Shown in pieces: positions 44,961 to 53,241 of a stretch of 64,000 nt of DNA. The stretch's first letter is position 1, and every line of letters starts with the position of its first letter. Source of the stretch: Gloeobacter violaceus PCC 7421. GTDB lineage: Bacteria; Cyanobacteriota; Cyanobacteriia; Gloeobacterales; Gloeobacteraceae. The stretch spans positions 124,001 to 188,000 of the forward strand of contig NC_005125.1 of assembly GCF_000011385.1 (NCBI RefSeq), written 5' to 3'. The position numbers and the translations under genes were made by a program. A model generated the notes under the pieces. The model was not told where the DNA came from. It did no database searches and saw only the letters and a program-made list of their open reading frames with translations.

Positions 44961-46742
44961 TCAGTGCCACTGTTGCATCCATTCTGCGTCCGTCAACCTT
45001 TTCTTGGATTTGTAGGGTTGATAATCTTCCAGCAGTGCTTGCCGTTTGGCTTGTAGCTGAAGACGTTCCGCTTCTGTTATCCTCGATTGGGATTGTAACT
45101 GTTGGATGCGCTCAGCGGCGGTTTTCTGATGGTGGCAATGTCGATGAAGTAGCTGCTTATTTGATGAAATATTCCTTCCGCCGAATCGTTTCGGCTTCCG
45201 GTGATCCACTTCCAGCAACTCTCCATTCATGAAATACAACCCGCAGTGAGTGCACTTGCCTGTCTGGGATTTCAGCAGTCGGGCTACTTCCGCTTTTATT
45301 TGCGGATGCTGTCCTATCCGATTACTCCAGTACACCCAGTCGCCATCGTACGGGCTACGGCGTTCTTTCACCTTGACGTGCCGAGTAATCGGCCTATCTG
45401 AGTGTTGAACCAGGCGCTTAATTCCCTCCCCTTTTTGGACGGCAAAGCACCAGTTTTGCGTGCCAATCGTTAGCCAGTATTTCCTGGCCAGCCATTTCTG
45501 ACTTTGGTTGCGATGATGACTGGTTGCCCAAGCTTTCAATTGCATGTAGAGAGTCCTGTCCAGCTTCTTGAACGTGGCTCCGCTCACAACTTTAGAGAAG
45601 AAATGTGTCCATCCCCGAATTATCGGATTGAGGTGCTCAATCAGGAATGATTGAGGCTGTGCCTTATGTTTGTGGATTATTCTTCTCAGCTTTTCGGTGT
45701 GAGTCTTGATGCTCTTCTTGCTTGGTTTGATAATCGTTTTGAAGCCCAGGGGTTTGCCGCGACTATTCGTTCCTGTATGGTACTTGCCAACGGGAAATTG
45801 TCGAACGGTAAACCCCAGAAAGTCGAAACCCGGTTGCCCTTCTTCTAAAAGAAGAGTGTGAGCTATCCGTGTTTTGCTTGGCTTCAATTCCAATCCCATG
45901 CCTGCCAGCCATTCCTCCAGGACCGTCTGGCAACTTTGCACTATCTGTTGGTCTGTGTGGATACACACAAAATCGTCAGCATAGCGGATCAGTTGTGCCA
46001 TCTTGGACACCTGTTTGACTCGTTCTTCCATGCCATGTAAAGCGATATTCGCTAACAGGGGTGAAATCACGCCGCCTTGGGGTGTGCCTGTCGGTGTGGG
46101 GAATAGTTCACTACCTTCCATCACTCCTGCTTTCAGCCAGGCGCGTATTTGCCGACGGATAGCTGAGGATGTGTTCATTTTCTTGAGCAGTGCTTGCTGG
46201 TCGATGCGGTCGAAGCATTTCGCGATATCGGCATCAAGAACAAATTTGCTTTGTTGCCGTATCGCGTTGTAGATGGCTTGGAGTGCATCATGGCATGAGC
46301 GTCCTGGTCGGAACCCGTAGCTGTTTGGCTCGAAGCGAGCTTCCCATTCAGGTTCCAGGGCGAGAGTAAGCAGAGCTTGCCGCGCCCTGTCTGTCATCGT
46401 CGGGATACCAAGAGGGCGTTTTTCCTGAGTGCCGGGTTTGGCAATCCAGACCCGTCGCATTGGTTTTGCCTTCTCGCTTATTCTCAGGTTTTTGGTGAGT
46501 GCAAGTCTCGCTTTTGGGGTGAGGGATTTGACTCCATCAACCCCAGCTGTTTTCTTGCCCTGATTATCCTGAGTCACCCTTCGTACGGCAAGACATCTTG
46601 CTGACCAAGAACGTATCAGTAGTTTCTGGAGTTTACGGACTGCCTTGAAATCACCACGTTGCGAGGCTTTGAATATGCGTGTTTGCAGCTTGAATACTCT
46701 GCGTTGGATTTGACGCCAATTGAGAGAATTCCATTCCACCAT
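44961..46742 (-). CDS. ltrA: Group II intron reverse transcriptase/maturase
   Basis: About 593 residues from MVEWNSLNWRQIQRR; 11 more codons upstream are possible. RT blocks are in order: VRRVTQDNQGKKTAGVDGV (RT0), RRVWIAKPGTQEKRPLGIPT, NSYGFRPGRSCHDALQ, FVLDADIAKCFDRID, GTPQGGVISPLLANI and LIRYADDFVCI (YADD at 254-257), LKPSKTRI, FDFLGFTVRQ. Domain X follows, then an HNH endonuclease (CTHCGLYFMNGELLEVDHRK, RHCHHQKT). It splices the intron RNA and copies it into new sites. Confidence 0.95.
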   Translation of the reverse strand: MVEWNSLNWRQIQRRVFKLQTRIFKASQRGDFKAVRKLQKLLIRSWSARCLAVRRVTQDNQGKKTAGVDGVKSLTPKARLALTKNLRISEKAKPMRRVWIAKPGTQEKRPLGIPTMTDRARQALLTLALEPEWEARFEPNSYGFRPGRSCHDALQAIYNAIRQQSKFVLDADIAKCFDRIDQQALLKKMNTSSAIRRQIRAWLKAGVMEGSELFPTPTGTPQGGVISPLLANIALHGMEERVKQVSKMAQLIRYADDFVCIHTDQQIVQSCQTVLEEWLAGMGLELKPSKTRIAHTLLLEEGQPGFDFLGFTVRQFPVGKYHTGTNSRGKPLGFKTIIKPSKKSIKTHTEKLRRIIHKHKAQPQSFLIEHLNPIIRGWTHFFSKVVSGATFKKLDRTLYMQLKAWATSHHRNQSQKWLARKYWLTIGTQNWCFAVQKGEGIKRLVQHSDRPITRHVKVKERRSPYDGDWVYWSNRIGQHPQIKAEVARLLKSQTGKCTHCGLYFMNGELLEVDHRKPKRFGGRNISSNKQLLHRHCHHQKTAAERIQQLQSQSRITEAERLQLQAKRQALLEDYQPYKSKKRLTDAEWMQQWH

Positions 46743-47364
46743 CGAAGATTGCTCTCGTGTCTTGGATCTGTGCACTGCTACTGGCTCCTATTCATTCCTG
46801 GTCATCGTGCCTACGTCAGCATGTCCCTGACATTACTCAGGGCATTGGCTTTTTAGGCAATCTTTCCTGTCGCGAGCATGCGGTTGGCATCTGCTCAGGC
46901 ATCGACCGAGTCCTGAGAACTAGCAACAGGTTACTTCGTTCCGATTCACCATTGATTGAATCTGTAGGGTGATGCTCATTTGCCGGGTTTTTGTCGGGAG
47001 TACAAACAGGTCGCATGTAGAACGCCTATCCCTTATCCTTCGCCTTTTGGCTCCAGCCTGTCAGCCCAATTTGGCTGGTTAATCGTAACGGCAATTAATG
47101 CATCTTTGCTTTCGCTACCCGTGGATTCTTGCTGGGCGAGTTTCCAAGCTAGGGCTATTAGATATCGCCTTTTCATCCCGCTTTACGGATTGATGGCCAG
47201 TCGCTACCGTAGGGATGATGCTGTCACCACTGTACCTGCGGGGAGAGACTTTCACTCTCATGATGAATCAGTTGTCAAGGTGTGTTTGGAGTATGAACCT
47301 CCTTTCACTTCTTGCCAGTCATCCTTGAGATATCGCTATCCCATTTCGACTGAACGAATCGCAC

Positions 47365-48066
47365 TTGCATATTGAGTTCCAGACCCTGGTCAAAAAAGGT
47401 GACCTGAGCGAGGAAATGCCCGTTCGTATGGCTACCTACGCCCTGTTCGTGCTCAACCGTTACGGCCAGGTCCCTGATCAGGTGCTAATCCTGCTCAAGG
47501 ATAGTGAGGCGGCCCGGCAGGTGCCCGACCGCTTCGAGCAGGGCCGGGTGCGGGTGGAGTACGACGTGATCCGGCTATGGGAACAAGATCCCGAACTGCT
47601 ACTTGCCTCCGGCCTGGTGGGGTTGATGCCGCTTGTGCCGTTGATGCGTGGGGAGGATGTGTCGAGCCTGCTGGAGCGTTGCACCGCGCTTATCGAGTCA
47701 GAGATAGAATCGGGCCAGGAGCGAAACGAGGTGCTGGCTGTCACGGGCCTGCTTGCATCGCTCAAAGACAGAAGGATTGTTCAAGCATTTTTCAGGACAA
47801 AGTCGATGCTGAGCTTGTTGCAAGAGACGCCGCTGTTTCAGGAGTTGACCCAAGAACTCGTACGAGAGGCAGACCGGCGCGCCAGGCTGCAATTCTTGCA
47901 GCACCAACTGGAACATAAATTTGGCCCGATGCCGGAGGATGTGCTGACAGCCTTGCAAGCCATCACTGACGTGGACGCATTGGCTCGGCTTGGCATCGCT
48001 GTCCTTGATGCTATGGACATCGATGCCTTCCGCCAGCAACTGCCGTTACGCTCGGAAGCCGGTTAG
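47365..48066 (+). pseudogene. 3' part of the split PD-(D/E)XK (Rpn/DUF4351-type) protein
   Basis: Begins in frame with LHIEFQTLVKKGDLSEEM, the catalytic strand of the family (Glu-Phe-Gln), then VRMATYALFVLNRYGQ, RVEYDVIRLWEQDPELLLAS, a helical middle and the DUF4351-type tail (LQFLQHQLEHKFGPMP, LARLGIAVLDAMDIDAFRQQL). These proteins are common in cyanobacteria and related to recombination-promoting nucleases. It lacks the first 65 codons and any ribosome binding site. Confidence 0.75.
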
Positions 48067-48111
48067 ATGGGGCGCACCACCGGCAAGGGCATCGCCGTTT
48101 GCGGCAGTTAG
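48067..48111 (+). pseudogene. Vestige of a second S9 peptidase: last 15 codons
   Basis: Reads GRTTGKGIAVCGS and stop, against RTIGKGIAVCGG and stop at the end of the S9 peptidase (44543-44581). Thirty-three of 39 bases agree, and several differences fall on third codon positions. It sits between the split nuclease gene and the next fragment. Confidence 0.45.
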
Positions 48112-48495
48112 ATGGCTGTGAAAAGCACTGGCTACATTCTGATTTTTGGGACGGCCTTCGTGATCTCCACGACAGCGCGAGTACCGGGTGGCCCTGCTAT
48201 CGCCCAAGATAAACCCGAGCTTCTCGAAGCCGCCGAGCGGCTTTTGGCCAATCCGGGATTTATCGAGCCCAACGGCAAACCTCTGCTGCGAGCCAAAATC
48301 AATGTCGGCTGATTGCCACAGGATTTCCCGAAAGGTCTGGTCTGGCCGGATGGCACACGTATCGTGGCCAGTGTCGTCCGGCTGGGCGACAGTGAGACAA
48401 TTTTGGATGTGCCTGGTTCACTCAACCCCATATTCGCTCAACTGAGGCGGTCATTTCTTGCCCCCGATTGGCTTGAGGAACCGGAGAACACATGA
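48112..48495 (+). pseudogene. Secreted hypothetical protein interrupted by a TGA
   Basis: VKSTGYILIFGTAFVISTTA (signal-like), then KPELLEAAERLLANPGF and LLRAKINVG, a TGA at 48310-48312, and in the same frame LPQDFPKGLVWPDGTRIVAS, VRLGDSETILDVPGSLNPIF and a final stop at 48495. Both sides read as one protein of about 127 residues, so the TGA looks like a nonsense mutation. Function unknown. Confidence 0.5.
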
Positions 48496-48497
48496 CC

Positions 48498-48833
48498 CTA
48501 TCGAACAGTGACTCGCCCCTTCATAGTCGTGTGAAACTCACAGAAGTAGTTGTACACGCCCTTGTCGGGGAAAGTCAGCGTCTTGCTCTCACCGGCAAGC
48601 AGTCTGCCTGTCCCGGCAAATTTTGCTCCATCCTCCTCTGGGGTGGCGGTGTGAGGGGCGGCATCTTTGTTGAGGAAAGTCACCCGACTGCCTTTGGGAA
48701 TCACGACAGCTTCGGGGGTGAACTGGAACGATTCGATGGCAATCACGGTGGCAGGGGGCGGCGCCGGGGCGGCCAGGACCGCCGCGGGCACCGCCGCCAG
48801 TACCAGTGCCAGAGTCGGCAACGGTCGAAACAT
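48498..48833 (-). CDS. Cupredoxin (plastocyanin-like) protein
   Basis: 111 residues with a signal peptide (LALVLAAVPAAVLA). The cupredoxin fold shows as IAIESFQFTPEAVVIPKGSRVTF, NKDAAPHTATPEEDG (first copper His) and KGVYNYFCEFHTTMKGRVTV (Cys, His and Met ligands), so a complete type 1 copper site is present. It is shorter than plastocyanin and resembles the small periplasmic cupredoxins found with copper or oxidation functions. It follows the ferritin-like gene by six bases. Confidence 0.85.
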   Translation of the reverse strand: MFRPLPTLALVLAAVPAAVLAAPAPPPATVIAIESFQFTPEAVVIPKGSRVTFLNKDAAPHTATPEEDGAKFAGTGRLLAGESKTLTFPDKGVYNYFCEFHTTMKGRVTVR

Positions 48834-48839
48834 CGGGGG

Positions 48840-49451
48840 CTACACCTTCAAGATCCAGTCTTTGCGGGTCTGGGCGCTCAAGAAGGCGGCGGGCACCTCC
48901 TGCACTGTGGGCATCAGGCCGTGGAAGACCGCACGGATGGCCGTGGCGTGACCGGCCTCGGCGGGCAGAATCGAACTGGCCGCCGCTTGCAAGGCCGGGG
49001 TCTTAAGCTTGCCGAAAGCCGACTGGTAGGCGAGGGCCGCGTCGATTTCGAGGGCCAGGGCCAGCTTGGCGATATTGGCGTCGGAATCGAGCCCGCCTTC
49101 GCCCGCCTTCAGATAGGCCGACAGGTCGTAGGAATCTTTGGCGGGAGCGGGGGTGGCGCCGAGGCTCTTGATGGCGTCCGCGAGGGCAGCGCGGTGGCTT
49201 TTGTGATCTGCCTGGTTGCGCAATGCCAATTCCAGCACGGTTTTACCCACATCGGTCTTGGAGAGCTTACCGGCCGCTGCCCCGTAGGCCCAGATGGCCT
49301 GGCTTTCGAGATCGTGGGCCGCCTGCAAAATGGCCAGATCGCCTTTGTCCTGACCGAAAGCAAGCCGCGTACCCGCCATAAGGCTCAACGTTCCGGCCGC
49401 ACCGGCAAGAAGCACAGACCGGCGGGAAGCCGCGCGCATCGCATTGTCCAT
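48840..49451 (-). CDS. Tat-exported ferritin-like protein
   Basis: 203 residues. The N-terminus SRRSVLLAGAAGTLSLMAG is a twin-arginine-type signal. The mature part is a four-helix bundle of the ferritin-like/DUF4439 kind: LAILQAAHDLESQAIWAYGAA, VLELALRNQADHKSHRAALAD, IAKLALALEIDAALAYQSAF and ILPAEAGHATAIRAVFHGLM. The repeated Glu and ExxH-type positions could bind a di-metal centre. Paired with the cupredoxin, it suggests a periplasmic metal or redox function. First gene of the pair. Confidence 0.8.
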   Translation of the reverse strand: MDNAMRAASRRSVLLAGAAGTLSLMAGTRLAFGQDKGDLAILQAAHDLESQAIWAYGAAAGKLSKTDVGKTVLELALRNQADHKSHRAALADAIKSLGATPAPAKDSYDLSAYLKAGEGGLDSDANIAKLALALEIDAALAYQSAFGKLKTPALQAAASSILPAEAGHATAIRAVFHGLMPTVQEVPAAFLSAQTRKDWILKV

Positions 49452-49587
49452 AACTTACGTCTCCTGAAGTGATTCGCACTGAGGTCGATATCCGTATCGT
49501 CCGGTACCAGGCAGGCGCAAGCCAGACTGAAAACTGTTCACTTTTTGCTTGAGATTTGCTCGCCGCAGTCCTATGGCCGACCCGCCG

Positions 49588-49827
49588 TCAGGCGGCGCGG
49601 TCTTCCTCCCAGAGTTGCTGGGCTAGATCGTCGGCGCATTCGAGGTCCGGCAGCACTCCGGGGGGCCGCACGACCGTGCCGTGCACCGTCTGACCGTCCA
49701 TCAACTCGACCGCGGTCTGCCAGGCATCATAGAGATCATCTTTGAATTTGGTCAGCCCCAAATAGGTGAACAGGACCACTCCACATTCGGTGACGAATAA
49801 CTTAGGTTGGGTTTGCGCGGCAAGCAT
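49588..49827 (-). CDS. Small hypothetical protein
   Basis: 79 residues from MLAAQTQPKLFVTE, with GGAGGG ten bases upstream deciding the start. It continues GVVLFTYLGLTKFKDDLYDA, WQTAVELMDGQTVHG and ends with an acidic tail (DLECADDLAQQLWEED). No family recognised. It is followed by 198 bp of AT-richer sequence without a gene, up to the pseudouridine synthase-like gene. Confidence 0.55.
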   Translation of the reverse strand: MLAAQTQPKLFVTECGVVLFTYLGLTKFKDDLYDAWQTAVELMDGQTVHGTVVRPPGVLPDLECADDLAQQLWEEDRAA

Positions 49828-50025
49828 CGGATGACCCTCCTGGCCATAAAATTCAACATCGATTCGCTGCACCGCCCGCTAAATGCTGAGCGCATCCGAC
49901 GCGGCACTTTGAGCGTTAGATTGTATACTTCAATGTTCCGTACAAACCACGAATGAACAACCATTGAAAGGGATATTTCCTGGGATTGAGTTATTAGAAT
50001 ATTTGTGCACCGCCGGGGGTGGCCC

Positions 50026-50970
50026 TCAGGTGAGTTCGGGCGGCGGCGGGCACTCAAGAACCAGTCGGCGGCCGGAAGTCGGGTGCAAAAAAGACAGGCG
50101 GTGGGCGTGCAGAAAATAGCCGCCGTCGCCGGGCACCGAAGCGTCGTTGTCGAGGCGGGCAACGCCACCGGGGCCGAAGAGCGGATCGCCTACGAGGGGA
50201 TAACCGGCAGCCGCCAGATGAATACGGATCTGGTGCGGCCTGCCGGTGGAGATCGCCACCGCAAGCAGGCTGTCCGTGCATTGGCGGCGCAGAACGACAC
50301 AGTCGCTGCGGGCGGGAAGGCCGTCCGCGGCAGCGGCCCAGAGGGTACCAAGCAGCGGGTGGGGTACTTTGCCGATGGGCTGGCGGATCGTAAAGCGATC
50401 GCGCATCCCGGTACCCGAGGCGAGAGCCCGATAAAGCTTGCCGATGCGTTGCCGGCGCATCTGCTCGCTGAGGGCGGCGCGGCTGGAGTGGGTGCGGGCG
50501 AGCAGCACCAGTCCCGAGGTGCCCCGGCCCAGGCGATGAATGGGTACAGGCGGTTCCTCGCCTGCGAAGCGCCGCCTCACCTGCCACAGCAGCGTGTGCT
50601 CCAGAAAGCCGCCCCCCGGCAGCACCGGCAGCCCGCCGGGCTTGGCCACCACCAGCACCTGTTCGTCGGCATAGATGATGACGATATCGAGCGGCACCGA
50701 AGGCTCCTGCCAGGGCGGACGGCAGTAAGTGAGCACCTGGGCGGAGCGCAAAAGTTCGGTGGAGCTGGTGGACCTGTGATCGAGAAGCACCTGTCCGGTC
50801 TCGATGCGCGCCTGCCACTCGTGGTCGCCGGAGTGGCGGTAGCGCAACAGGTAATATTCGAGCACCGTCAAACCCGCGGACTCGGGGCCGATGCGGTCGC
50901 AGTAGGTCCAGCCCTGGTTCATGGGTGTCCCCGTTCCCGGATTGACAGGAACCTGGTAAACGTTTTGCAT
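50026..50970 (-). CDS. RluA-family pseudouridine synthase-like protein, catalytic Asp replaced
   Basis: 314 residues. An S4-like N-terminal part (TVLEYYLLRYRHSGDHEWQ, RIETGQVLLD) is followed by the synthase domain: VIIYADEQVLVVAKPGGLPVLPGG, PVPIHRLGRGTSGLVLLART, RIGKLYRAL and GRPHQIRIHLAAAGYPLVGDPLF. The motif normally HRLDxxTSG reads HRLGRGTSG, with Gly148 in place of the catalytic Asp. Similar Gly variants are known to me from plant organellar relatives, so this may be a distinct subgroup with a displaced nucleophile or a non-catalytic RNA-binding role. The start touches the tRNA-Glu gene. Confidence 0.8.
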   Translation of the reverse strand: MQNVYQVPVNPGTGTPMNQGWTYCDRIGPESAGLTVLEYYLLRYRHSGDHEWQARIETGQVLLDHRSTSSTELLRSAQVLTYCRPPWQEPSVPLDIVIIYADEQVLVVAKPGGLPVLPGGGFLEHTLLWQVRRRFAGEEPPVPIHRLGRGTSGLVLLARTHSSRAALSEQMRRQRIGKLYRALASGTGMRDRFTIRQPIGKVPHPLLGTLWAAAADGLPARSDCVVLRRQCTDSLLAVAISTGRPHQIRIHLAAAGYPLVGDPLFGPGGVARLDNDASVPGDGGYFLHAHRLSFLHPTSGRRLVLECPPPPELT

Positions 50971-51042
50971 ACCCCCAACCGGATTCGAACCGGTGTCGCC
51001 GCCGTGAGAGGGCGGTGTCCTAGGCCTCTAGACGATGAGGGC
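50970..51042 (-). tRNA. trnE-CTC: tRNA-Glu (anticodon CTC)
   Basis: 73 nt read on the minus strand: acceptor GCCCTCA pairs with TGGGGGT (G1-U72 as usual in cyanobacterial tRNA-Glu), D arm TCGTCTAGAGGCCTAGGACA, anticodon stem CCGCC/GGCGG with loop CTCTCAC, T arm ACCGGTTCGAATCCGGT. CCA is not encoded. Confidence 0.95.
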
Positions 51043-51144
51043 GGGTAGAGCAACAGCGCTCTCAGTGAGAATTCATGCTAACCCAGGGTCGGTTCGACTG
51101 ACAACAGCCTTGGCGACAGCCAAATCGAGGTGCTAGCCTGGATC

Positions 51145-51216
51145 GGGTCGTTAGCTCAGCGGTAGAGCAGGTGACTCTTAATCACTTGGTCCAGGGTTCG
51201 AATCCCTGACGGCCCA
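51145..51216 (+). tRNA. trnK-CTT: tRNA-Lys (anticodon CTT)
   Basis: 72 nt: acceptor GGGTCGT/ACGGCCC, D arm TAGCTCAGCGGTAGAGCA, anticodon loop ACTCTTAAT with CTT, T arm CAGGGTTCGAATCCCTG. CCA is not encoded. Confidence 0.96.
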
Positions 51217-51222
51217 CTGCCC

Positions 51223-51244
51223 AAAGCCCGCTTATCGGCGGGTT
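51223..51244 (+). terminator. Hairpin after tRNA-Lys
   Basis: CCCGC and GCGGG around TTATCG, flanked by AAAG and TTT, seven bases after the tRNA. The remaining ~260 bp to the next gene hold no gene I can support. Confidence 0.55.
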
Positions 51245-51510
51245 TCATCGTTTGTAGCCTCGCAGGATCAAGTGCTGCGAACCAGGATTTCACCCGTAAG
51301 CGGTTTCAAGCCGACCGGTTCAGAGGACGGCGACAGCCGTCTGGCCGGGCTTTTTAACCACCAGCACCCCGACTCACCGGCGTAAGCTTTTGGGGACACG
51401 TTTGCGACGGGAGTAGTTGGGTAAATAGATCTTACGGCTTCTCTCCGACGAAATTGCCGCTGGCCAGTATGGAAAGCAAGAAACCTTCAGCTTGAAGGGA
51501 GGGAGACGCC

Positions 51511-51750
51511 ATGTTTTTAAAAACTCAAATGGATGGTGATCTGGTCGAAGTATTGAGCATTGATGATCTGTTCAATCCACTCAAAACCGTGGTCACGGGT
51601 CGGTTGCAAGCCGGTGAGGAAGTGCAGGAGATAGAAGTCTTCAGCAAAGCGGAACTCGTCTTTCCTTCGGGCGAATTGCTGCCGCGCTGCTGGAGCGATA
51701 AGGACTATCGGCAAACCACCGGCCGGTCGACCCATCTGCAGACGGCCTGA
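51511..51750 (+). CDS. Small conserved-type hypothetical protein
   Basis: 79 residues: MFLKTQMDGDLVEVLSIDDLF, NPLKTVVTGRLQAGEEVQ and KAELVFPSGELLPRCWSDKDYR. It resembles short cyanobacterial proteins of unknown function with the FPSGExLPRCW signature, a recollection I cannot check here. GGAGGGAG lies six to eight bases before the ATG. Stands alone. Confidence 0.65.
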   Translation: MFLKTQMDGDLVEVLSIDDLFNPLKTVVTGRLQAGEEVQEIEVFSKAELVFPSGELLPRCWSDKDYRQTTGRSTHLQTA

Positions 51751-51824
51751 GCATGGGCTGCAAACCGGCATCGGCGCTGTGCCCTGTTATACTCGGTCAG
51801 CCTCCGGCCCCACAATAGGTATCG

Positions 51825-52400
51825 ATGAAGAACGCACAGACCGTCGGTTGGAACCTCTGGCTGCAGTGGGTGCTGGCCTATGCGCTGGGCTCACTCGCGG
51901 GTGGGGCGATTGCCCGGCCCCTGGGTGAAGCGGTTGGCTCGGTGTTGGGAGCCGCCGTCGCCGGGTTAGTGGTCGGGGCGGCCCTGGGTCTGGCGCAGGC
52001 GGTGGTGTTGGGGCGCTATCTCAAAGCCGGCACCCCTTGGATCCGCGCGACTGCCCTCGGTTCCGCCCTGGGATCGCTCCTGGGCGGTACGACGGAGTGG
52101 CTGGCCCTCAACCGGATGGGCTTACCGGATTTGCCCAGCAATGTCCTGGGGATGACGGTGGTCGGCGCCTGTCTGGGGGTGGCCCAGTGGTGGGCAGTGC
52201 GCAAACAGTTTCCCCAGTTCGGCTGGTGGATTTTGGGCAACACGATCGCCCTGGCGATCGGCCCGATCGTCACGCTGCTTGCAGTACTCGCGCTGGGCTA
52301 TTTTGGCCCGGCGCTCACCGTTTTCCTGCGTCCGCTGGTGAGTGCGGCGGTGAGCGGCGGCGTGCTGGTTGGGCTACTGCGCGAAGCCAAGATTGAGTAA
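51825..52400 (+). CDS. Integral membrane hypothetical protein
   Basis: 191 residues, nearly all hydrophobic, with about six helices and glycine-rich small-residue patterns (ALGSLAGGAIARPLGEAVGS, AAVAGLVVGAALGLAQAVVLG, ALGSALGSLLGGTTEWLAL, VVGACLGVAQWWAVRKQF). The internal similarity between the second and fourth hydrophobic blocks (LGLAQAVVLGRYLK and LGVAQWWAVRKQFP) suggests a duplicated unit. Function unknown. Confidence 0.65.
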   Translation: MKNAQTVGWNLWLQWVLAYALGSLAGGAIARPLGEAVGSVLGAAVAGLVVGAALGLAQAVVLGRYLKAGTPWIRATALGSALGSLLGGTTEWLALNRMGLPDLPSNVLGMTVVGACLGVAQWWAVRKQFPQFGWWILGNTIALAIGPIVTLLAVLALGYFGPALTVFLRPLVSAAVSGGVLVGLLREAKIE

Positions 52401-52886
52401 GACTCCTACCCAATACCGGACCACCGCTTCACCGATCCCCAGGGCGACGCGTCAAAGATCTGGCTGGATACTTGTGCCGACAAGTATACCTAACTCCTAT
52501 AGAAGCCCACTATATATGGTGCATAAGTAATCAAAAAGTAGCCTACGATCATCCAAGAGCTTGGTGCACTACCGTTGGAATATGAAGACTTCTACTCGAT
52601 CTACGGGATCGACAAGTCGCAACGGGTAGGCTGACCATTAACTTTTCAGAACGCGTGTAAGCGATGAACGCTCTCCGACTGCCCATCCTGGTAGGTTGCC
52701 TGCAAACGAAACCGGCGAAGCCCTCGGCCATCCACAAGTTTTTGCTTTTGAGTGGGGCACCGGTGGGCAACACGGCGATTCGCTATTTGCGGGGCCGCTG
52801 CGACCAGACCCCCTGGCGGGGGCGACCGATCGGGCGAGTGGAGACGACGCTCGCGCGCATCCTGGCCAGTTCATTAAATTAAGCAC
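52401..52886. other. 486-bp region with one gene remnant, otherwise no gene seen
   Basis: Codons 52542-52634, after an in-frame TAG, read PTIIQELGALPLEYEDFYSI and YGIDKSQRVG then stop, which looks like the C-terminal tail of a lost protein. Downstream frames up to 52886 are open on several strands but show no recognisable protein. Confidence 0.35.
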
Positions 52887-53177
52887 CTACAGCGGCCAGC
52901 CCAGCCGGCTTAAAGTGTCGAATTCCTGGCGCGTGCGCAGAATAAAAGTTTCCCAGCGCTCGACGGTCTCCGGTTCGGGAATGGCGCGGCGAGCCCCGTT
53001 GCGGTAGGCGTCGGTACGCCGTTCGAGTTCTTCGGCGAAATGGTCGAGCCGGTCGGTGAGCCGACCGATCGCCAGCGACAACTCCTCCACCCCCTCCAGC
53101 TCCGGCAGGTGCTCGTCGTCATGGTCACCCGGCAGGGCAGGCCGGGCGAATCCGGCATCGGCGGGAAATTCGTTCAT
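52887..53177 (-). CDS. Small acidic helical hypothetical protein
   Basis: 96 residues from MNEFPADAGFARPAL. The core LEGVEELSLAIGRLTDRLDHF, AEELERRTDAYRNGARR and VERWETFILRTRQEFDTLSRL is charged helix. No family recognised. It lies 64 bp downstream of the TetR gene on the same strand and could be its last operon partner. Confidence 0.5.
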   Translation of the reverse strand: MNEFPADAGFARPALPGDHDDEHLPELEGVEELSLAIGRLTDRLDHFAEELERRTDAYRNGARRAIPEPETVERWETFILRTRQEFDTLSRLGWPL

Positions 53178-53241
53178 CGCTGCGTCCGTTGAGTGTACCC
53201 AGCGTAAGCGTTGGCTCCCCGGCGGCACAACTCCACCCGCC

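Larger units (their letters stand above)
44850..47364 (-). mobile_element. Group II intron with encoded maturase
   Basis: 2515 bp on the minus strand. The 5' end is GTGCG at 47364-47360. The 3' end is ...GAGTTTAAT at 44850, preceded by a domain VI stem (CAGCCGGG pairing with GCCCGGCTG) with a bulged A, and a canonical domain V. The encoded reverse transcriptase is intact. The left/right flanks join in frame when it is removed. Confidence 0.88.

Noticed and set aside
48112-48495. Selenocysteine at the in-frame TGA
   Set aside because: No redox context around the codon, no SECIS-like hairpin seen, and cyanobacteria are not known to use selenocysteine.
52664-52882. 72-codon frame after 52664
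   Set aside because: No ribosome site, no domain, and competing open frames of equal quality on both strands.
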